Numbered from the stretch's first letter, positions 1-8,652 are shown. The stretch: DNA of 64,000 nucleotides from Blastococcus mobilis (GCF_900188025.1 NZ_FZNO01000004.1:62001-126000), one strand, 5' to 3'. A program made the numbers and translations. The notes: generated by a model not told the origin, from the letters alone.

Positions 1-719
1 ACGCCGACCGCGCGCGCGCTGGCCTGATTGCCCCCGGCCGCGGTGATCCAGTTGCCCGTGCGGGTGCGCAGCAGCAGCCAGGAGGCGACGGCCACGAAGA
101 AGAACCACCACAGGACGGTGACCTTGAGGGTCATGAACCCCAGGGGGATGTCGGAGGCGAAGATCGCGCGGGCGGAGTCGAAACCGTCGAGCGCACTGGC
201 GTTCGGGGTGGCGACCGTACCGGTGACCAGCTTGGTGATCCCCAGGTTGAGGCCCTGGAGGATGAAGAAGGTGCTCAGCGTGATGAGGAAGCTGGGGATG
301 CCGGTCCGCATCACGAGGTAACCGTTGACGAAGCCGATGGCGAGCGCGACCACCAGGCTGAAGATGACGCCGACCCACATGTTCAGGCTGAACTGATAAG
401 TGATCATCGCTGCAGCCAGCGCAGACGTGGCCACCGCCACCCCGGACGACAGGTCGAACTCGCCGCCGATCATCAACAGCGCGACCCCGACGGCCACGAT
501 GCCGATCGTGGAGCTGGCATAGAGAACGGTGGCGAAGGCGGGCAACGTGCGGAACGGCTCTGCCACCGCATAGAAGAAGAGGAAGATCGCAATGGCCGCG
601 GCCAGCGCCCCTACCTCGGGTCGGGCCAGGACGCGGGACAGGACCGATCGCTGCGTGCGCGCCGGCGCGGCAGCCTTGGGTGGGGGGGCCGACGGCTTCG
701 TCGCCACGGATGAGCTCAT
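1..719 (-). CDS. Sugar ABC transporter permease (RbsC type), partial
   Basis: About 239 N-terminal residues are visible; the gene runs off the left edge. It starts at ATG 719 (MSSSVATKP). After a charged Ala/Pro-rich N-terminus come hydrophobic segments and stretches typical of the BPD_transp_2 family of ribose/xylose/inositol permeases, such as GGEFDLSSGVAVA and NGYLVMRTGIPSFLITL. The protein would form the membrane channel of an importer. It follows the binding-protein gene on the same strand after 63 bases that contain a strong hairpin. No ATPase gene is inside the window; it may lie further left. The sugar cannot be told from sequence alone. Confidence 0.88.
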   Translation of the reverse strand, partial: MSSSVATKPSAPPPKAAAPARTQRSVLSRVLARPEVGALAAAIAIFLFFYAVAEPFRTLPAFATVLYASSTIGIVAVGVALLMIGGEFDLSSGVAVATSALAAAMITYQFSLNMWVGVIFSLVVALAIGFVNGYLVMRTGIPSFLITLSTFFILQGLNLGITKLVTGTVATPNASALDGFDSARAIFASDIPLGFMTLKVTVLWWFFFVAVASWLLLRTRTGNWITAAGGNQASARAVG

Positions 720-743
720 CGCTTGCTCCAAGGGGGACGGGGC

Positions 744-775
744 GGGGGGAGCCGGGTGTCCCCCCGGCTCCCCCC
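744..775 (-). terminator. Intercistronic hairpin between binding protein and permease
   Basis: A perfect 13-bp inverted repeat (744-756 with 763-775, 6-base loop) of almost pure G and C lies between the stop of the binding-protein gene and the start of the permease gene. There is no T-run. Such hairpins commonly stabilise the binding-protein part of an ABC-transporter mRNA or partly terminate it, giving more binding protein than permease. That role is inferred. Confidence 0.6.
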
Positions 776-782
776 AGAGGGA

Positions 783-1751
783 CTACCGGGTGTTGTTCTC
801 GGCGTACTTGACGATCGGGCCGATGTTCGTCTCGTCGACGATGGACGGACCGGTGAGGACCGGCTGACCACCACCGATGTCGTTCCCGTTGGTGAGGTTG
901 AGCCACAGGGCAGTCACGGCCAGGTAGCCCTGCACGTAGGGCTGCTGGTCGACGGAGAAGGCGATGTCACCGTTCTCGATCGCCTTGGCGACGTCGGCGT
1001 TGAGGTCGAAGGTGATGATCTCCGCCTGACTGCCGGTGTCGGACGTGGCCTGCTGGGCCGCCTGCGCGATCGGCGCACCGAGTGTGACGATGTGGGTCAC
1101 CGACGGGTCCTGCTGCAGCTTGGAGCCGATGGTCTGCTGCACGGAGGGGAGGTCGGTGCCCGTGACGTAGAGGATCTCAGTGTTCGGGAAGCCCTCCGTC
1201 ACGCCGGCGCAGCGGGTCTCGAGGGCGACCTGACCCTGTTCCTGGATGATGCAGAGGGCCTTCCCGCCGCCGTCCTGCCCGATCCGCTCACCCACGGTGC
1301 GGCCGGCGAGCTGCTCGTTCGAGCCGAAGTACATCGGCACGTCGTAGTTCTGGTAGTCGTTGATGCCGGAGTTGAACGCGACGATGGGGATGCCGGCCTC
1401 GGCGACTCGCTGGGCAGCCGGGCCGACCTGATCGGGATACGCCAGGGTCAGTGCGATGCCGGCGACGTCACTGTCGACCGCGTTCTGCACCAGCGTCGCC
1501 ATCTCGCCCGCGTCCGGGTCGTTCGAGTAGTTCAGCGTGATGTTGTGCCTCTCGGCTGCGGCCTCCGCGCCGGCGCGGATCTTGTCCCAGAAGGTGTCAC
1601 CCGGGGCCTCGTGGGTGATCATCGCGATGGTGTACTCCTGGCCGGCGTCGACACCCTCGTTCTGGGCACCACCCTCACTGCTGCACGCGGCCGCCAGCGC
1701 GACGGCGCTGACCGCCGCCAGCACCTTCAGCGGTCTCCCGATTCTGCTCAT
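783..1751 (-). CDS. Sugar ABC transporter substrate-binding lipoprotein
   Basis: A 322-residue protein of the Peripla_BP_4 (ribose-binding-like) family. The N-terminus MSRIGRPLKVLAAVSAVALA followed by ACSS is a lipoprotein signal peptide, with the cysteine to be lipidated at about residue 23. The mature part begins with a typical first strand (YTIAMITHEAPGDTFWDKI) and continues with AVDSDVAGIALTLAYPD and GIPIVAFNSG, as in sugar-binding proteins. A GAGAGGA ribosome site lies 7 bases before ATG 1751. It probably captures a sugar or polyol outside the membrane and delivers it to the neighbouring permease. The nearby Gfo/Idh/MocA dehydrogenase suggests an inositol-like or related substrate, but this is only suggestive. 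Confidence 0.9.
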   Translation of the reverse strand: MSRIGRPLKVLAAVSAVALAAACSSEGGAQNEGVDAGQEYTIAMITHEAPGDTFWDKIRAGAEAAAERHNITLNYSNDPDAGEMATLVQNAVDSDVAGIALTLAYPDQVGPAAQRVAEAGIPIVAFNSGINDYQNYDVPMYFGSNEQLAGRTVGERIGQDGGGKALCIIQEQGQVALETRCAGVTEGFPNTEILYVTGTDLPSVQQTIGSKLQQDPSVTHIVTLGAPIAQAAQQATSDTGSQAEIITFDLNADVAKAIENGDIAFSVDQQPYVQGYLAVTALWLNLTNGNDIGGGQPVLTGPSIVDETNIGPIVKYAENNTR

Positions 1752-2233
1752 CGAGTAGTCCTCTCGTCGTGCGGTCCACCGGACAGGAGGGCCGCGGGGG
1801 TGTGGTTCCGGAGGGCCGGGACGACGGATCGGAAGGACGCAGGGCCGCGACCTTGCCGAGATGGTCCTGCGCCCGTGGTGTCAGGGGAAGCAGTTCGCCG
1901 CCCACCCGTGACGGCTTTCGCGATCGGGCATGGCGCGCCGGGCGCGGCGGACGGGCCGTCCACGTCGGGCGCCATGGTCGTCCTTCCCGGTCGCTGAACG
2001 CTGCCACGTCGAAGCGACCGATCGCCCCGTCACCCGAGCGACCCGGCACCTCGTCCAGGCCCATATGTCCTGACAATCTGACATGGATAATGTGACAGGG
2101 GTAACAGGACGCGTCAATACCTTCTCCGCCGATCGGCCCAGGGCATCTGCCGCGGGGAGAGCCCCTCGACGCAGGGGCCTCGAGGGGGCCGGCATGGAAT
2201 CTCCGCCACCCCGTGAGGGCGACCCGCGGAGCG
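1752..2233. other. 482-base gap with no convincing gene; possible promoter
   Basis: Several long frames cross this stretch but none has a plausible start, ribosome site or recognisable product. On the minus strand a TTGACG-like -35 (2112-2117) and a CATTAT -10 (2087-2092) could drive the transporter genes, but the 19-base spacer is long. They overlap AT-richer sequence with ACAT-N5-ATGT symmetry (2081-2093) and repeated TGACA words. The rest shows only GC-rich sequence without clear structure. Confidence 0.35.
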
Positions 2234-3397
2234 TCAGACGGTGGGGACGTCGACCCAGCCACCGCCGGCTGCGGACGCGATGACGGCGTCGAGCGCGACA
2301 GCGGCGCGGACGGCGTCACGGATCTCGGTGCCGTAGGAGCTGCCCTCGGCCACGGAGCGCAGGAAGTCCCGGGCCTCGATGACCTTGAGGTCGTCGTACC
2401 CCATGGCGGTCGCGGCCGCGGGCTGGAAGGCCCCGTACATCCCGGCTCCCGGACCGACGTACACGGTTTCGACCGGCTCGTCCTGTCGGGCGGTGCCACC
2501 CACCACGCCCAGCTCGCCCATCCGGCGGAAGTCCCAGAACAGTGCACCGTCCGTGCCGTGGACCTCGAACCCGTAGTTGTTCTGCTCACCGACGGCGACG
2601 CGGCTGGCTTCCAGCACCACCCGGGCGCCCGATGACAGTCGCAGCAGGGCGGAGACGTAGTCCTCGTTCTCGACGGGGCCCAGGTCTCCGCCGCGGATGC
2701 GTACGTGCCCGGCCGTGGCACCGGTGGGCCGGGCTCGCTCGGTGATGAACACGGCCGTGTCGGCCACGAGGGACTCGACGTCGCCCAGTAGGAACCGCAC
2801 CAGATCGACGCCATGGGAGGCCAGGTCGCCGAGAACACCACTGCCGCCGCGGGCTCGCTCGTAGCGCCACGTCAGCGCGCCATCGGGCGAGGCGGCGTAG
2901 TCGCTGAAGAGGCGGAAGCGGGCGTGCGTGACCTGCCCGATCTCACCGCCGCTGATCTTCTCGCGAGCCAGAGCCACAGCGGGGGCGTGGCGGTAGTTGA
3001 ATCCCACGGCGCTCTGCACGCCGCTGGCCGCGACGGCGGCGGCGACGGCTCGCGCGTCGTCCGCCGTGAGGCCTACGGGCTTCTCGATCCAGATGTGCTT
3101 GCCGGCGCGGGCCATCGCGACGCCGACCTCGCGGTGCAGGAAGTTCGGCGTTGCAATGCTCACCGCGCTCACGCGGGGATCGTCGAGAATCTCGCGCCAG
3201 TCCCGCGCGGCGGAGGCGAACCCGAAGTGCTCGGCGGCTTCCTCGGCCCGGCCGGGCACGTCGTCGGCCACCACCACGAGCTGCGGCACGACCGGCAGCT
3301 CCGGGAAGTGGTGCCGCACCCGGGCGTAGGCCTGGGTGTGCACGCGGCCCATCCAGCCGAAACCCACGACGGCGACGCCCACAGGCTGGGCGCTCAT
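2234..3397 (-). CDS. Gfo/Idh/MocA family NAD(P)-dependent oxidoreductase
   Basis: A 387-residue dehydrogenase of the glucose-fructose oxidoreductase / inositol dehydrogenase family. I start it at ATG 3397 (MSAQPVGVAVVGFGWMG), which puts the Rossmann nucleotide-binding motif GFGWMGRVH at once after the N-terminus. A longer reading to 3796 has no family similarity. The conserved EKPVGLTADDARAV block, with the lysine that contacts substrate in this family, is present near residue 95, and the substrate domain follows. It likely oxidises a cyclic polyol or sugar taken up by the ABC transporter encoded downstream on the same strand. The exact substrate is unknown. Confidence 0.88.
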   Translation of the reverse strand: MSAQPVGVAVVGFGWMGRVHTQAYARVRHHFPELPVVPQLVVVADDVPGRAEEAAEHFGFASAARDWREILDDPRVSAVSIATPNFLHREVGVAMARAGKHIWIEKPVGLTADDARAVAAAVAASGVQSAVGFNYRHAPAVALAREKISGGEIGQVTHARFRLFSDYAASPDGALTWRYERARGGSGVLGDLASHGVDLVRFLLGDVESLVADTAVFITERARPTGATAGHVRIRGGDLGPVENEDYVSALLRLSSGARVVLEASRVAVGEQNNYGFEVHGTDGALFWDFRRMGELGVVGGTARQDEPVETVYVGPGAGMYGAFQPAAATAMGYDDLKVIEARDFLRSVAEGSSYGTEIRDAVRAAVALDAVIASAAGGGWVDVPTV

Positions 3398-3434
3398 CAC
3401 CGCGCCCCCTGCGTGCGGGCGCCGACCGTCGGCC

Positions 3435-3490
3435 GCGTCATCCGCGGGAGCGTAGCGACGATGACGCCCGCCGGGAGACTGTCGCGTCAT
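3435..3490. promoter_or_regulatory. Cluster of GCGTCAT words between divergent genes
   Basis: GCGTCATC at 3435-3442 is mirrored by GATGACGC at 3460-3467 (8-bp arms, 17-base spacer), and GCGTCAT occurs again at 3484-3490. All lie in the 121-base space between the oxidoreductase start (3397) and the divergent small gene (3519). This looks like an operator with an extra half-site. No regulator gene is adjacent, so the reader of this site is unknown. Confidence 0.35.
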
Positions 3491-3518
3491 GATGGACGCA
3501 GCGCGCGGGGAGGTGCCG

Positions 3519-3785
3519 ATGCACGGCGGACCCAGGTTTCGATCGAACCTGCAGGCGGAGCTGGGGAATCTGCTGCGGCCGCCGAACCCGCGCCTGGAGC
3601 GGCAGGTCAGCGAGCAGGTGCGCCCCCGACTCCGAGAAGTGGGACGCAGCCATGCCGGTCGTCCGGCGGCCGAGATCGTCGCCGCACTCGAGGAGGTCGT
3701 GCGGTCGGCCGGCGCCCGGCCGGACCGCACCGCTCTGGAGGAGTTCGCAGAAGAGATCTCCCGCGGCGGCAATCCGTTCGACTGA
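3519..3785 (+). CDS. Small hypothetical protein
   Basis: I do not recognise this 88-residue protein. ATG 3519 is chosen because GGGGAGG sits 5 bases upstream; an in-frame ATG at 3489 lacks such a site. The sequence is charged, probably mostly helical, soluble and without membrane segments or cysteines (for example AAEIVAALEEVVRS and EEFAEEISRGGNPFD at the C-terminus). It is divergent from the dehydrogenase and convergent with another small gene, with a hairpin between their ends. Confidence 0.55.
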   Translation: MHGGPRFRSNLQAELGNLLRPPNPRLERQVSEQVRPRLREVGRSHAGRPAAEIVAALEEVVRSAGARPDRTALEEFAEEISRGGNPFD

Positions 3786-3786
3786 C

Positions 3787-3804
3787 CGGACGCCACGGCG
3801 TCCG
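3787..3804. terminator. Short hairpin between convergent small genes
   Basis: CGGACGCC and GGCGTCCG form an 8-bp perfect stem with a 2-base gap (a 7-bp stem with a 4-base loop in practice). It lies 2 bases after the plus-strand stop and 15 bases from the minus-strand stop, so it can serve both genes as a terminator. Confidence 0.55.
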
Positions 3805-3819
3805 ATCGTCATGAGTGGG

Positions 3820-4044
3820 TCAGTTGGCCCGGTGCAGCCGGACGTGGGCCTGCCGGCTGAGGATCTCGCCGACCTCCCACGCTGCGCTGCTGATGCTGGC
3901 GTCGACCAGGACCTGCAGGTCGTTGCGGTCGGCGTCCGACGAGTAGTCGGCCAGCTCACGCTCCAGGGCGTGGCGGCGGTCGCTGACGGTCTGGGCGTGC
4001 GCCGTGAGGGCGGACGGGCTGTTCGGGGTGAACTGGCGGGACAT
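3820..4044 (-). CDS. Small hypothetical protein
   Basis: A 74-residue, soluble, charged protein (MSRQFTPNSPSALTAHAQTV) that I do not recognise. It looks mostly helical (DRRHALERELADYSSD, then ASISSAAWEVGEIL). There are no cysteines, signal peptide or membrane segments. It stands alone between a convergent small gene and the divergent amino-acid dehydrogenase gene. Codon use is like its neighbours, which supports it being real. Confidence 0.55.
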   Translation of the reverse strand: MSRQFTPNSPSALTAHAQTVSDRRHALERELADYSSDADRNDLQVLVDASISSAAWEVGEILSRQAHVRLHRAN

Positions 4045-4232
4045 GACAACTCCGAGCTCGGGGACGAGGGGAAAGCATTGGCGCTCTCCACACCTTTCAA
4101 CGCCCGCCGGCCGTGGACATTCGACAGATCGCTGTGAGTGTCCCCACGTCCCGTGGCGCCTGTCCCGGGTGGGCGCGACGGGAAGTGCGGAACCGGACCT
4201 CCGCGTTCTCGGGACGACAGCCGGAGTGGATC

Positions 4233-4238
4233 TAGGCT
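4233..4238 (+). promoter_or_regulatory. -10 box of a leaderless promoter
   Basis: TAGGCT lies 6 bases before the GTG start at 4245, the spacing at which transcription would begin at or next to the start codon. No ribosome-binding sequence precedes the GTG, which fits a leaderless transcript. Confidence 0.55.
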
Positions 4239-4244
4239 CGGGGC

Positions 4245-5309
4245 GTGGATGTGCTGAGCGCCGGTCACGAACAGGTCGTCTTCTGCAGCGACACCGAGTC
4301 GGGGTTGAAAGCAGTCATCGCCATCCACTCGACGGCCCTCGGTCCGGCGCTCGGCGGTACGCGGTTCTACCCGTACGCGAGCGAGGAGGCGGCGGTCGCG
4401 GACGCGCTGCGGCTGTCGGCGGCGATGTCCTACAAGAACAGCCTCGCCGGCCTGGACCTCGGTGGCGGCAAGGCCGTCATCATCGGTGATCCGCGAACCC
4501 AGAAGACCGAGGCGCTGTTGCGCGCCTACGGCCGGTTCGTCGAGACGCTCGGCGGGCGCTACCTGACCGCGTGCGACGTCGGCACCTACAACGCCGACCT
4601 CGACGTCGTCGCCCGGGAGACCCGCTTCGCCCACGGCCGGTCGGAGGCCTACGGCGGCTGCGGCGACTCCTCGGTCCTCACCGCGTACGGCGTCTTCCAG
4701 GGGATGCGCGCCGCGGCCCAGCACTGCTGGGGGACACCGTCCCTGGAGGGGCGCACCGTCGCCGTCGCCGGGGTGGGCAAGGTCGGTTCGTGGCTGGCCG
4801 GCCACCTGGTGGACGACGGCGCCGACGTCGTCGTCACCGATGTCGACCCGGCCGCGGTCGAGCGGCTCCGAGTCCGGCACCCCGGCGTGCGCGCCGTCGC
4901 GGACACCGCGGAGCTGATCCGCACGCCGCACGACGTCTATGCCCCTTGCGCCCTCGGTGGCGCGCTCGACCCGGTCACCGTGGCCGAGCTGCCCTCCCGC
5001 ATCGTCTGCGGCGGGGCGAACAACCAGCTGGCCACGCCGGAGGTCGCCGAGCAGCTGCGCGGGCGCGGGATCCTCTACGCGCCGGACTACCTCGTGAACG
5101 CCGGCGGGGTCATCCAGGTGGAGGACGAGCGGCACGGGTTCTCCTTCGCCCGTGCACAGTCCAAGGCCAGCGGCATCTTCGAGGTCGCCCTGCGGGTGTT
5201 CCGGGCCGCCGACGAGGAGCGCGTGTCCCCGGCCGTGGCGGCCGACCGGTTGGCCGAGGAGCGGATCCGCTCGGTCGGCCGCCTGGCGACGATCCGGCTG
5301 CCCCACTGA
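4245..5309 (+). CDS. Leucine/valine/phenylalanine-type amino-acid dehydrogenase
   Basis: A 354-residue member of the Glu/Leu/Phe/Val dehydrogenase family, which oxidatively deaminates branched-chain or aromatic amino acids with NAD+. The N-terminal dimerisation domain holds [13 protein letters not shown] and the catalytic region [17 protein letters not shown] with the two expected lysines. The C-terminal Rossmann domain has [13 protein letters not shown] followed by the acidic VTDVD that favours NAD. Length matches leucine/valine dehydrogenases (about 350) rather than glutamate dehydrogenases. GTG 4245 follows a -10 box, so the message is probably leaderless. Likely role: catabolism of valine, leucine or isoleucine; the preferred substrate is not decided by sequence. 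Confidence 0.9.
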   Translation: MDVLSAGHEQVVFCSDTESGLKAVIAIHSTALGPALGGTRFYPYASEEAAVADALRLSAAMSYKNSLAGLDLGGGKAVIIGDPRTQKTEALLRAYGRFVETLGGRYLTACDVGTYNADLDVVARETRFAHGRSEAYGGCGDSSVLTAYGVFQGMRAAAQHCWGTPSLEGRTVAVAGVGKVGSWLAGHLVDDGADVVVTDVDPAAVERLRVRHPGVRAVADTAELIRTPHDVYAPCALGGALDPVTVAELPSRIVCGGANNQLATPEVAEQLRGRGILYAPDYLVNAGGVIQVEDERHGFSFARAQSKASGIFEVALRVFRAADEERVSPAVAADRLAEERIRSVGRLATIRLPH

Positions 5310-5482
5310 GAGCTGCGACACCCGAGTGAGCGATGTCCCGCTCCCCGGGGGGAGGGACGTGTGCCCGCCGCCGATCCGTGTCGTAAGGTTGTCCAAGACA
5401 TTGTCACTCAGTCGGGGTCGCCACGCGGGCCGTCCAGCCCGGGGGCTGGTCTCCCGCACTCCGTAGCGAGGGGGTCGAGCCG

Positions 5483-5707
5483 ATGGGGCGCGGCCGAGCG
5501 AAGGCCAAGCAGACACGCGTGGCCCGTGAGCTCAAGTACAGCTCACCGAACACTGACCTTTCTGCTCTGCAGAAGGAGCTCGCCGGATCCACGCCGTCCT
5601 ACGTCGCCCCTCCGCGGGCGACGGACGACGACGCGGACGACGACGAGTACAGCGACCGTTGGGCCGACGACGACGCGGACGACGACTGGGCCGCCAGCCC
5701 GCGTTGA
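5483..5707 (+). CDS. DUF3073 family protein
   Basis: A 74-residue protein whose N-terminus (MGRGRAKAKQTRVARELKYS) matches DUF3073, a small family common in actinobacteria with no assigned function. The first half is basic, suggesting nucleic-acid or ribosome contact (inference). The second half is strongly acidic with repeated DDDADDD runs and probably disordered. A GAGGGGG ribosome site lies about 8 bases before ATG. It stands alone and is followed by a strong bidirectional hairpin shared with purM. Confidence 0.88.
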   Translation: MGRGRAKAKQTRVARELKYSSPNTDLSALQKELAGSTPSYVAPPRATDDDADDDEYSDRWADDDADDDWAASPR

Positions 5708-5735
5708 TCGGTTGATCCGCAGCGTCTGATCGAGG

Positions 5736-5765
5736 ACACCGCAGCTCCTCCGGGAGCTGCGGTGT
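5736..5765. terminator. Bidirectional hairpin between DUF3073 gene and purM
   Basis: A perfect 12-bp inverted repeat (5736-5747 with 5754-5765, 6-base loop CTCCGG) lies between the convergent ends of the DUF3073 gene and purM. There is no long T-run, as is usual for actinobacterial terminators. Confidence 0.8.
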
Positions 5766-5798
5766 TCTCACGCACCGTCCGAGCGGCCACCGTGGCCG

Positions 5799-6860
5799 TC
5801 AGCGGTAGGAGCCCACCAGACGGGCGGCCGGGGTGTCGGCGTCTTCGCGACGGCCGATGCTGCCGGCGACCCACGTGGGGACGCCTGCCGCGGTCAGCTG
5901 CGCGACGGCGTCATCCGCGGCGTCGGGCGCCACGGCGGCGACCATGCCGACGCCGCAGTTGAACGCCCGCTCGGACTCCTCCCGCGGGACGCCGTGCTCC
6001 TCCATGAGCCGCACCGCGGCCGGCAGCGACCACGTGGTGCGGTCCAGCACCGCCTCGAGCCCGTCCGGGACGACCCGGGCGGTGTTGCCGGCCAGCCCGC
6101 CGCCGGTGATGTGGGCGAAGGCGTGCACGCGGTCGACGCCGAGTGCGTCGACGAGCGCCAGGCAGTCGCGGGCGTAGATGCGGGTCGGCTCCAGCAGCTC
6201 CTCACCCAGCGGTCGGACCAGTCCCGCCGGAGTGGCGTGCAGGTCCAGGCCCGCCGCGCTCACCACCCGCCGGACCAGTGAGTAGCCGTTGGAGTGGAAG
6301 CCGGACGACGCCATGGCGATCACGGCGTCGCCCTGCCGCACCCGCTCCGGGCCCAGGACGGCGTCGGCCTCCACGACACCGACCGCAGTCGCGGCCAGGT
6401 CGTACTCGTCGGCGTCCATGAGGTCGCCGTGCTCGGCCGTCTCGCCGCCCACGAGTGCAGCGCCCGCCCGGGTGCAGCCCGTGGCGATACCCGTGACGAT
6501 CGCGGCGACCCGCTCCGGGACGACCTTCCCGCAGGCCACGTAGTCCTGGAGGAACAGCGGCTCGGCCCCGCAGGCGACCAGGTCGTCGACGACCATCGCG
6601 ACGAGGTCGATGCCGACGGTGTCGTGCCGGTCGAGCTGCCGGGCGAGGGCAATCTTGGTGCCGACGCCGTCGGTGGAGGAGGCCAGCAGGGGTCGGCGGT
6701 ACTTCGCCGTGTCCAGCGCGAACAGGCCCGCGAAGCCGCCGAGCCCGCCCACGACCTCCGGGCGGTTGGTTCGCTCCACCGCGGCGCGCATCAGCGTGAC
6801 GGCGCGCTCCCCGGCGTCGATGTCGACGCCGGACGCCGCATACGTGAACTCGGTGCTCAC
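5799..6860 (-). CDS. purM: Phosphoribosylformylglycinamidine cyclo-ligase (AIR synthetase)
   Basis: A 353-residue enzyme for step five of purine synthesis: ATP-dependent ring closure of FGAM to aminoimidazole ribotide. Family signatures are clear: SSTDGVGTKIALA, GIDLVAMVVDDL, GAEPLFLQDYVACG and VGGETAEHGDLM (ATP and metal binding), then GNTARVVPDGLEAV and FNCGVGMVA near the C-terminus. Length is normal. It lies downstream of purF on the same strand across a 157-base spacer filled with GCTCGCTCC-like repeats, so the two are probably expressed together. Confidence 0.97.
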   Translation of the reverse strand: MSTEFTYAASGVDIDAGERAVTLMRAAVERTNRPEVVGGLGGFAGLFALDTAKYRRPLLASSTDGVGTKIALARQLDRHDTVGIDLVAMVVDDLVACGAEPLFLQDYVACGKVVPERVAAIVTGIATGCTRAGAALVGGETAEHGDLMDADEYDLAATAVGVVEADAVLGPERVRQGDAVIAMASSGFHSNGYSLVRRVVSAAGLDLHATPAGLVRPLGEELLEPTRIYARDCLALVDALGVDRVHAFAHITGGGLAGNTARVVPDGLEAVLDRTTWSLPAAVRLMEEHGVPREESERAFNCGVGMVAAVAPDAADDAVAQLTAAGVPTWVAGSIGRREDADTPAARLVGSYR

Positions 6861-6900
6861 TGCTCGGTTCCGCCCTCGTTCCGCTCCTCGGTCGACGCCC

Positions 6901-7017
6901 TTGGTCGCCTTCGCGCTCGCTCCGCTCCTCGCTCGCTGGCGCTCGCTGCGATGCTCACTCGCTGTCGGCTCCCGGCATCCCCCTGCGATGCTCGCTCGGG
7001 CGTCACTCTCGCGGTGC
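6901..7017. repeat. Low-complexity GCTCGCT spacer repeat between purF and purM
   Basis: The spacer is made of repeated GCTCGCT / TCCGCTCCTCGCTCG words with CTGCGATGCTC at 6946-6956 and again at 6983-6993. The words TCCGCTCCTCGCTCG and CTCGCTGCGATGCTC also occur, in reverse orientation, in the 80-bp tandem repeat at 58.2-58.4 kb, so this appears to be a dispersed intergenic repeat. It encodes nothing convincing. Confidence 0.6.
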
Positions 7018-8556
7018 TCACGGCCGGGTCAGCGCGTCCTCGGCGCCGCCGGGAACGGTGGCGCTGCCGGCCTGCTGGCCGGTCCAGCCGCTGATGGCGC
7101 GGTGCTCGATCCCTTCGAGCACGTGCTTGCCGAGCACCTCGGGCTCCCCCAGCGGGATCGGGTACTCGCCGGTGAAGCAGGCGGTGCACAGTCGGCTGGC
7201 GGGCTGCTCCGTCGCTGCGATCAGGCCCTGCTCGGAGACGTAGCCCAGGGAGTCGGCGTTGATCGATGCGCGCACGCCGTCGACGTCGAGGCCGTTGGCG
7301 ACCAACTCGGCGGGGCTGGCGAAGTCGATGCCGTAGAAGCACGGCCACTTCACCGGCGGGGAGGCGATCCGGACGTGCACCTCGATGGCGCCGGACTCGC
7401 GCAGCATCCGGATCAGGGCACGCTGGGTGTTCCCCCGCACGATCGAGTCGTCGACGACCACCAACCGCTTGCCGCGGATGACGTCACGCAGGGGGTTGAG
7501 CTTGAGCCGGATGCCCAGCTGCCGGATCGTCTGGCTCGGCTGGATGAAGGTGCGCCCCACGTAGGAGTTCTTCACCAGGCCGAGCCCGTAGGGGATCCCG
7601 GAGGCCTCGGCGTAACCGACCGCCGCGGGGGTTCCCGACTCCGGCACCGGGATGACCAGGTCGGCCTCGACGGGGTGCTCCTTGGCCAGCCGCCGGCCGA
7701 TCTCGACCCGCGCGGCGTGCACGCCACGGCCGGAGATCGTGGTGTCGGGCCGGGCGAGGTAGACGTACTCGAAGACGCACCCCTTGGGCTCGGCGACCGC
7801 GAAGTGCTGGCTGCGCAGGCCGTTCCCGTCGATCGCGATGAGCTCGCCGGGCTCGACCTCGCGGACGACGGAGGCGCCGATGATGTCGAGGGCGGCGGTC
7901 TCGCTGGCGACCACCCAGCCGCGCTCCAGTCGCCCGAGCACCAGCGGCCGCACCCCCTGGGGGTCACGGGCGGCGTACAGGGTGTCCTCGTCCATGAACG
8001 TGAGGCTGAAGGCGCCGCGGAGCTGGGGCAGCACCTCCATCGCCGCGGCCTCGACCGAGAGGTCCTGGTGGGCGGCGATCAGCGCGGTGATCAGGTCGGA
8101 GTCGTTCGTGGCGACGAACGCCCCGGCCACGCCGTCGTCGGCGGCCTTGGCGGCCAGCTCGGCGGTGTTGACCAGGTTCCCGTTGTGGCACAGCGCCAGG
8201 CCGGTGCCCGCCTCGGTGGTGCGGAACGTCGGCTGGGCGTTCTCCCACGTGGAGGCGCCCGTCGTGGAGTACCTGGTGTGGCCGACGGCGAGGTGGCCGC
8301 GCAGGCTGCCGAGGGTCGGCTCGTCGAAGACCTGGCTGACCAGCCCGAGGTCCTTGTAGACGACGACCGAGGCGCCGTCGGACACCGCGATCCCGGCCGC
8401 CTCCTGACCGCGGTGCTGGAGGGCGTACAGACCGAAGTAGCTCAGCTTCGCGACCTCCTCCCCCGGCGCCCAGACACCGAAGACGCCACAGGCGTCCTGG
8501 GGACCGGGAGCGTGGGGGTCGAGGTCGTGCGTCAGCCGTCCATCACCGCGAGGCAC
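7018..8556 (-). CDS. purF: Amidophosphoribosyltransferase
   Basis: A 512-residue enzyme for the committed step of purine synthesis, moving the glutamine amide to PRPP. The N-terminal nucleophile cysteine is residue 23 (after DA, in ACGVFGVW), so the first 22 residues form a propeptide as in Bacillus-type enzymes. The glutaminase part has YALQHRGQEAAGI. The PRTase part has the PRPP loop VVVDDSIVRGNT. The cysteines around PCFYGIDF and in LCTACFTGEYP fit the 4Fe-4S cluster of this class. The GTG start at 8556 is 6 bases after TAGGCT (8563-8568), so the transcript is probably leaderless. purM follows downstream. Confidence 0.97.
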   Translation of the reverse strand: MPRGDGRLTHDLDPHAPGPQDACGVFGVWAPGEEVAKLSYFGLYALQHRGQEAAGIAVSDGASVVVYKDLGLVSQVFDEPTLGSLRGHLAVGHTRYSTTGASTWENAQPTFRTTEAGTGLALCHNGNLVNTAELAAKAADDGVAGAFVATNDSDLITALIAAHQDLSVEAAAMEVLPQLRGAFSLTFMDEDTLYAARDPQGVRPLVLGRLERGWVVASETAALDIIGASVVREVEPGELIAIDGNGLRSQHFAVAEPKGCVFEYVYLARPDTTISGRGVHAARVEIGRRLAKEHPVEADLVIPVPESGTPAAVGYAEASGIPYGLGLVKNSYVGRTFIQPSQTIRQLGIRLKLNPLRDVIRGKRLVVVDDSIVRGNTQRALIRMLRESGAIEVHVRIASPPVKWPCFYGIDFASPAELVANGLDVDGVRASINADSLGYVSEQGLIAATEQPASRLCTACFTGEYPIPLGEPEVLGKHVLEGIEHRAISGWTGQQAGSATVPGGAEDALTRP

Positions 8557-8652
8557 TCCATGAGCCTACCGGCGATGTGCCATCCGCCCACGATCGGCAG
8601 GGGAACCCGCTCAGGGTGCCGCGGGCCGGGCGGGACTTGTCATGATCGGCAC

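Noticed and set aside
723-1997. A 424-residue plus-strand frame opposite the binding protein gene
   Set aside because: Composition is typical of an antisense shadow and the minus strand holds a clear lipoprotein gene.
3398-3796. N-terminal extension of the Gfo/Idh/MocA protein
   Set aside because: Arg/Ser-rich, without family similarity, and it overlaps a better small gene on the other strand.
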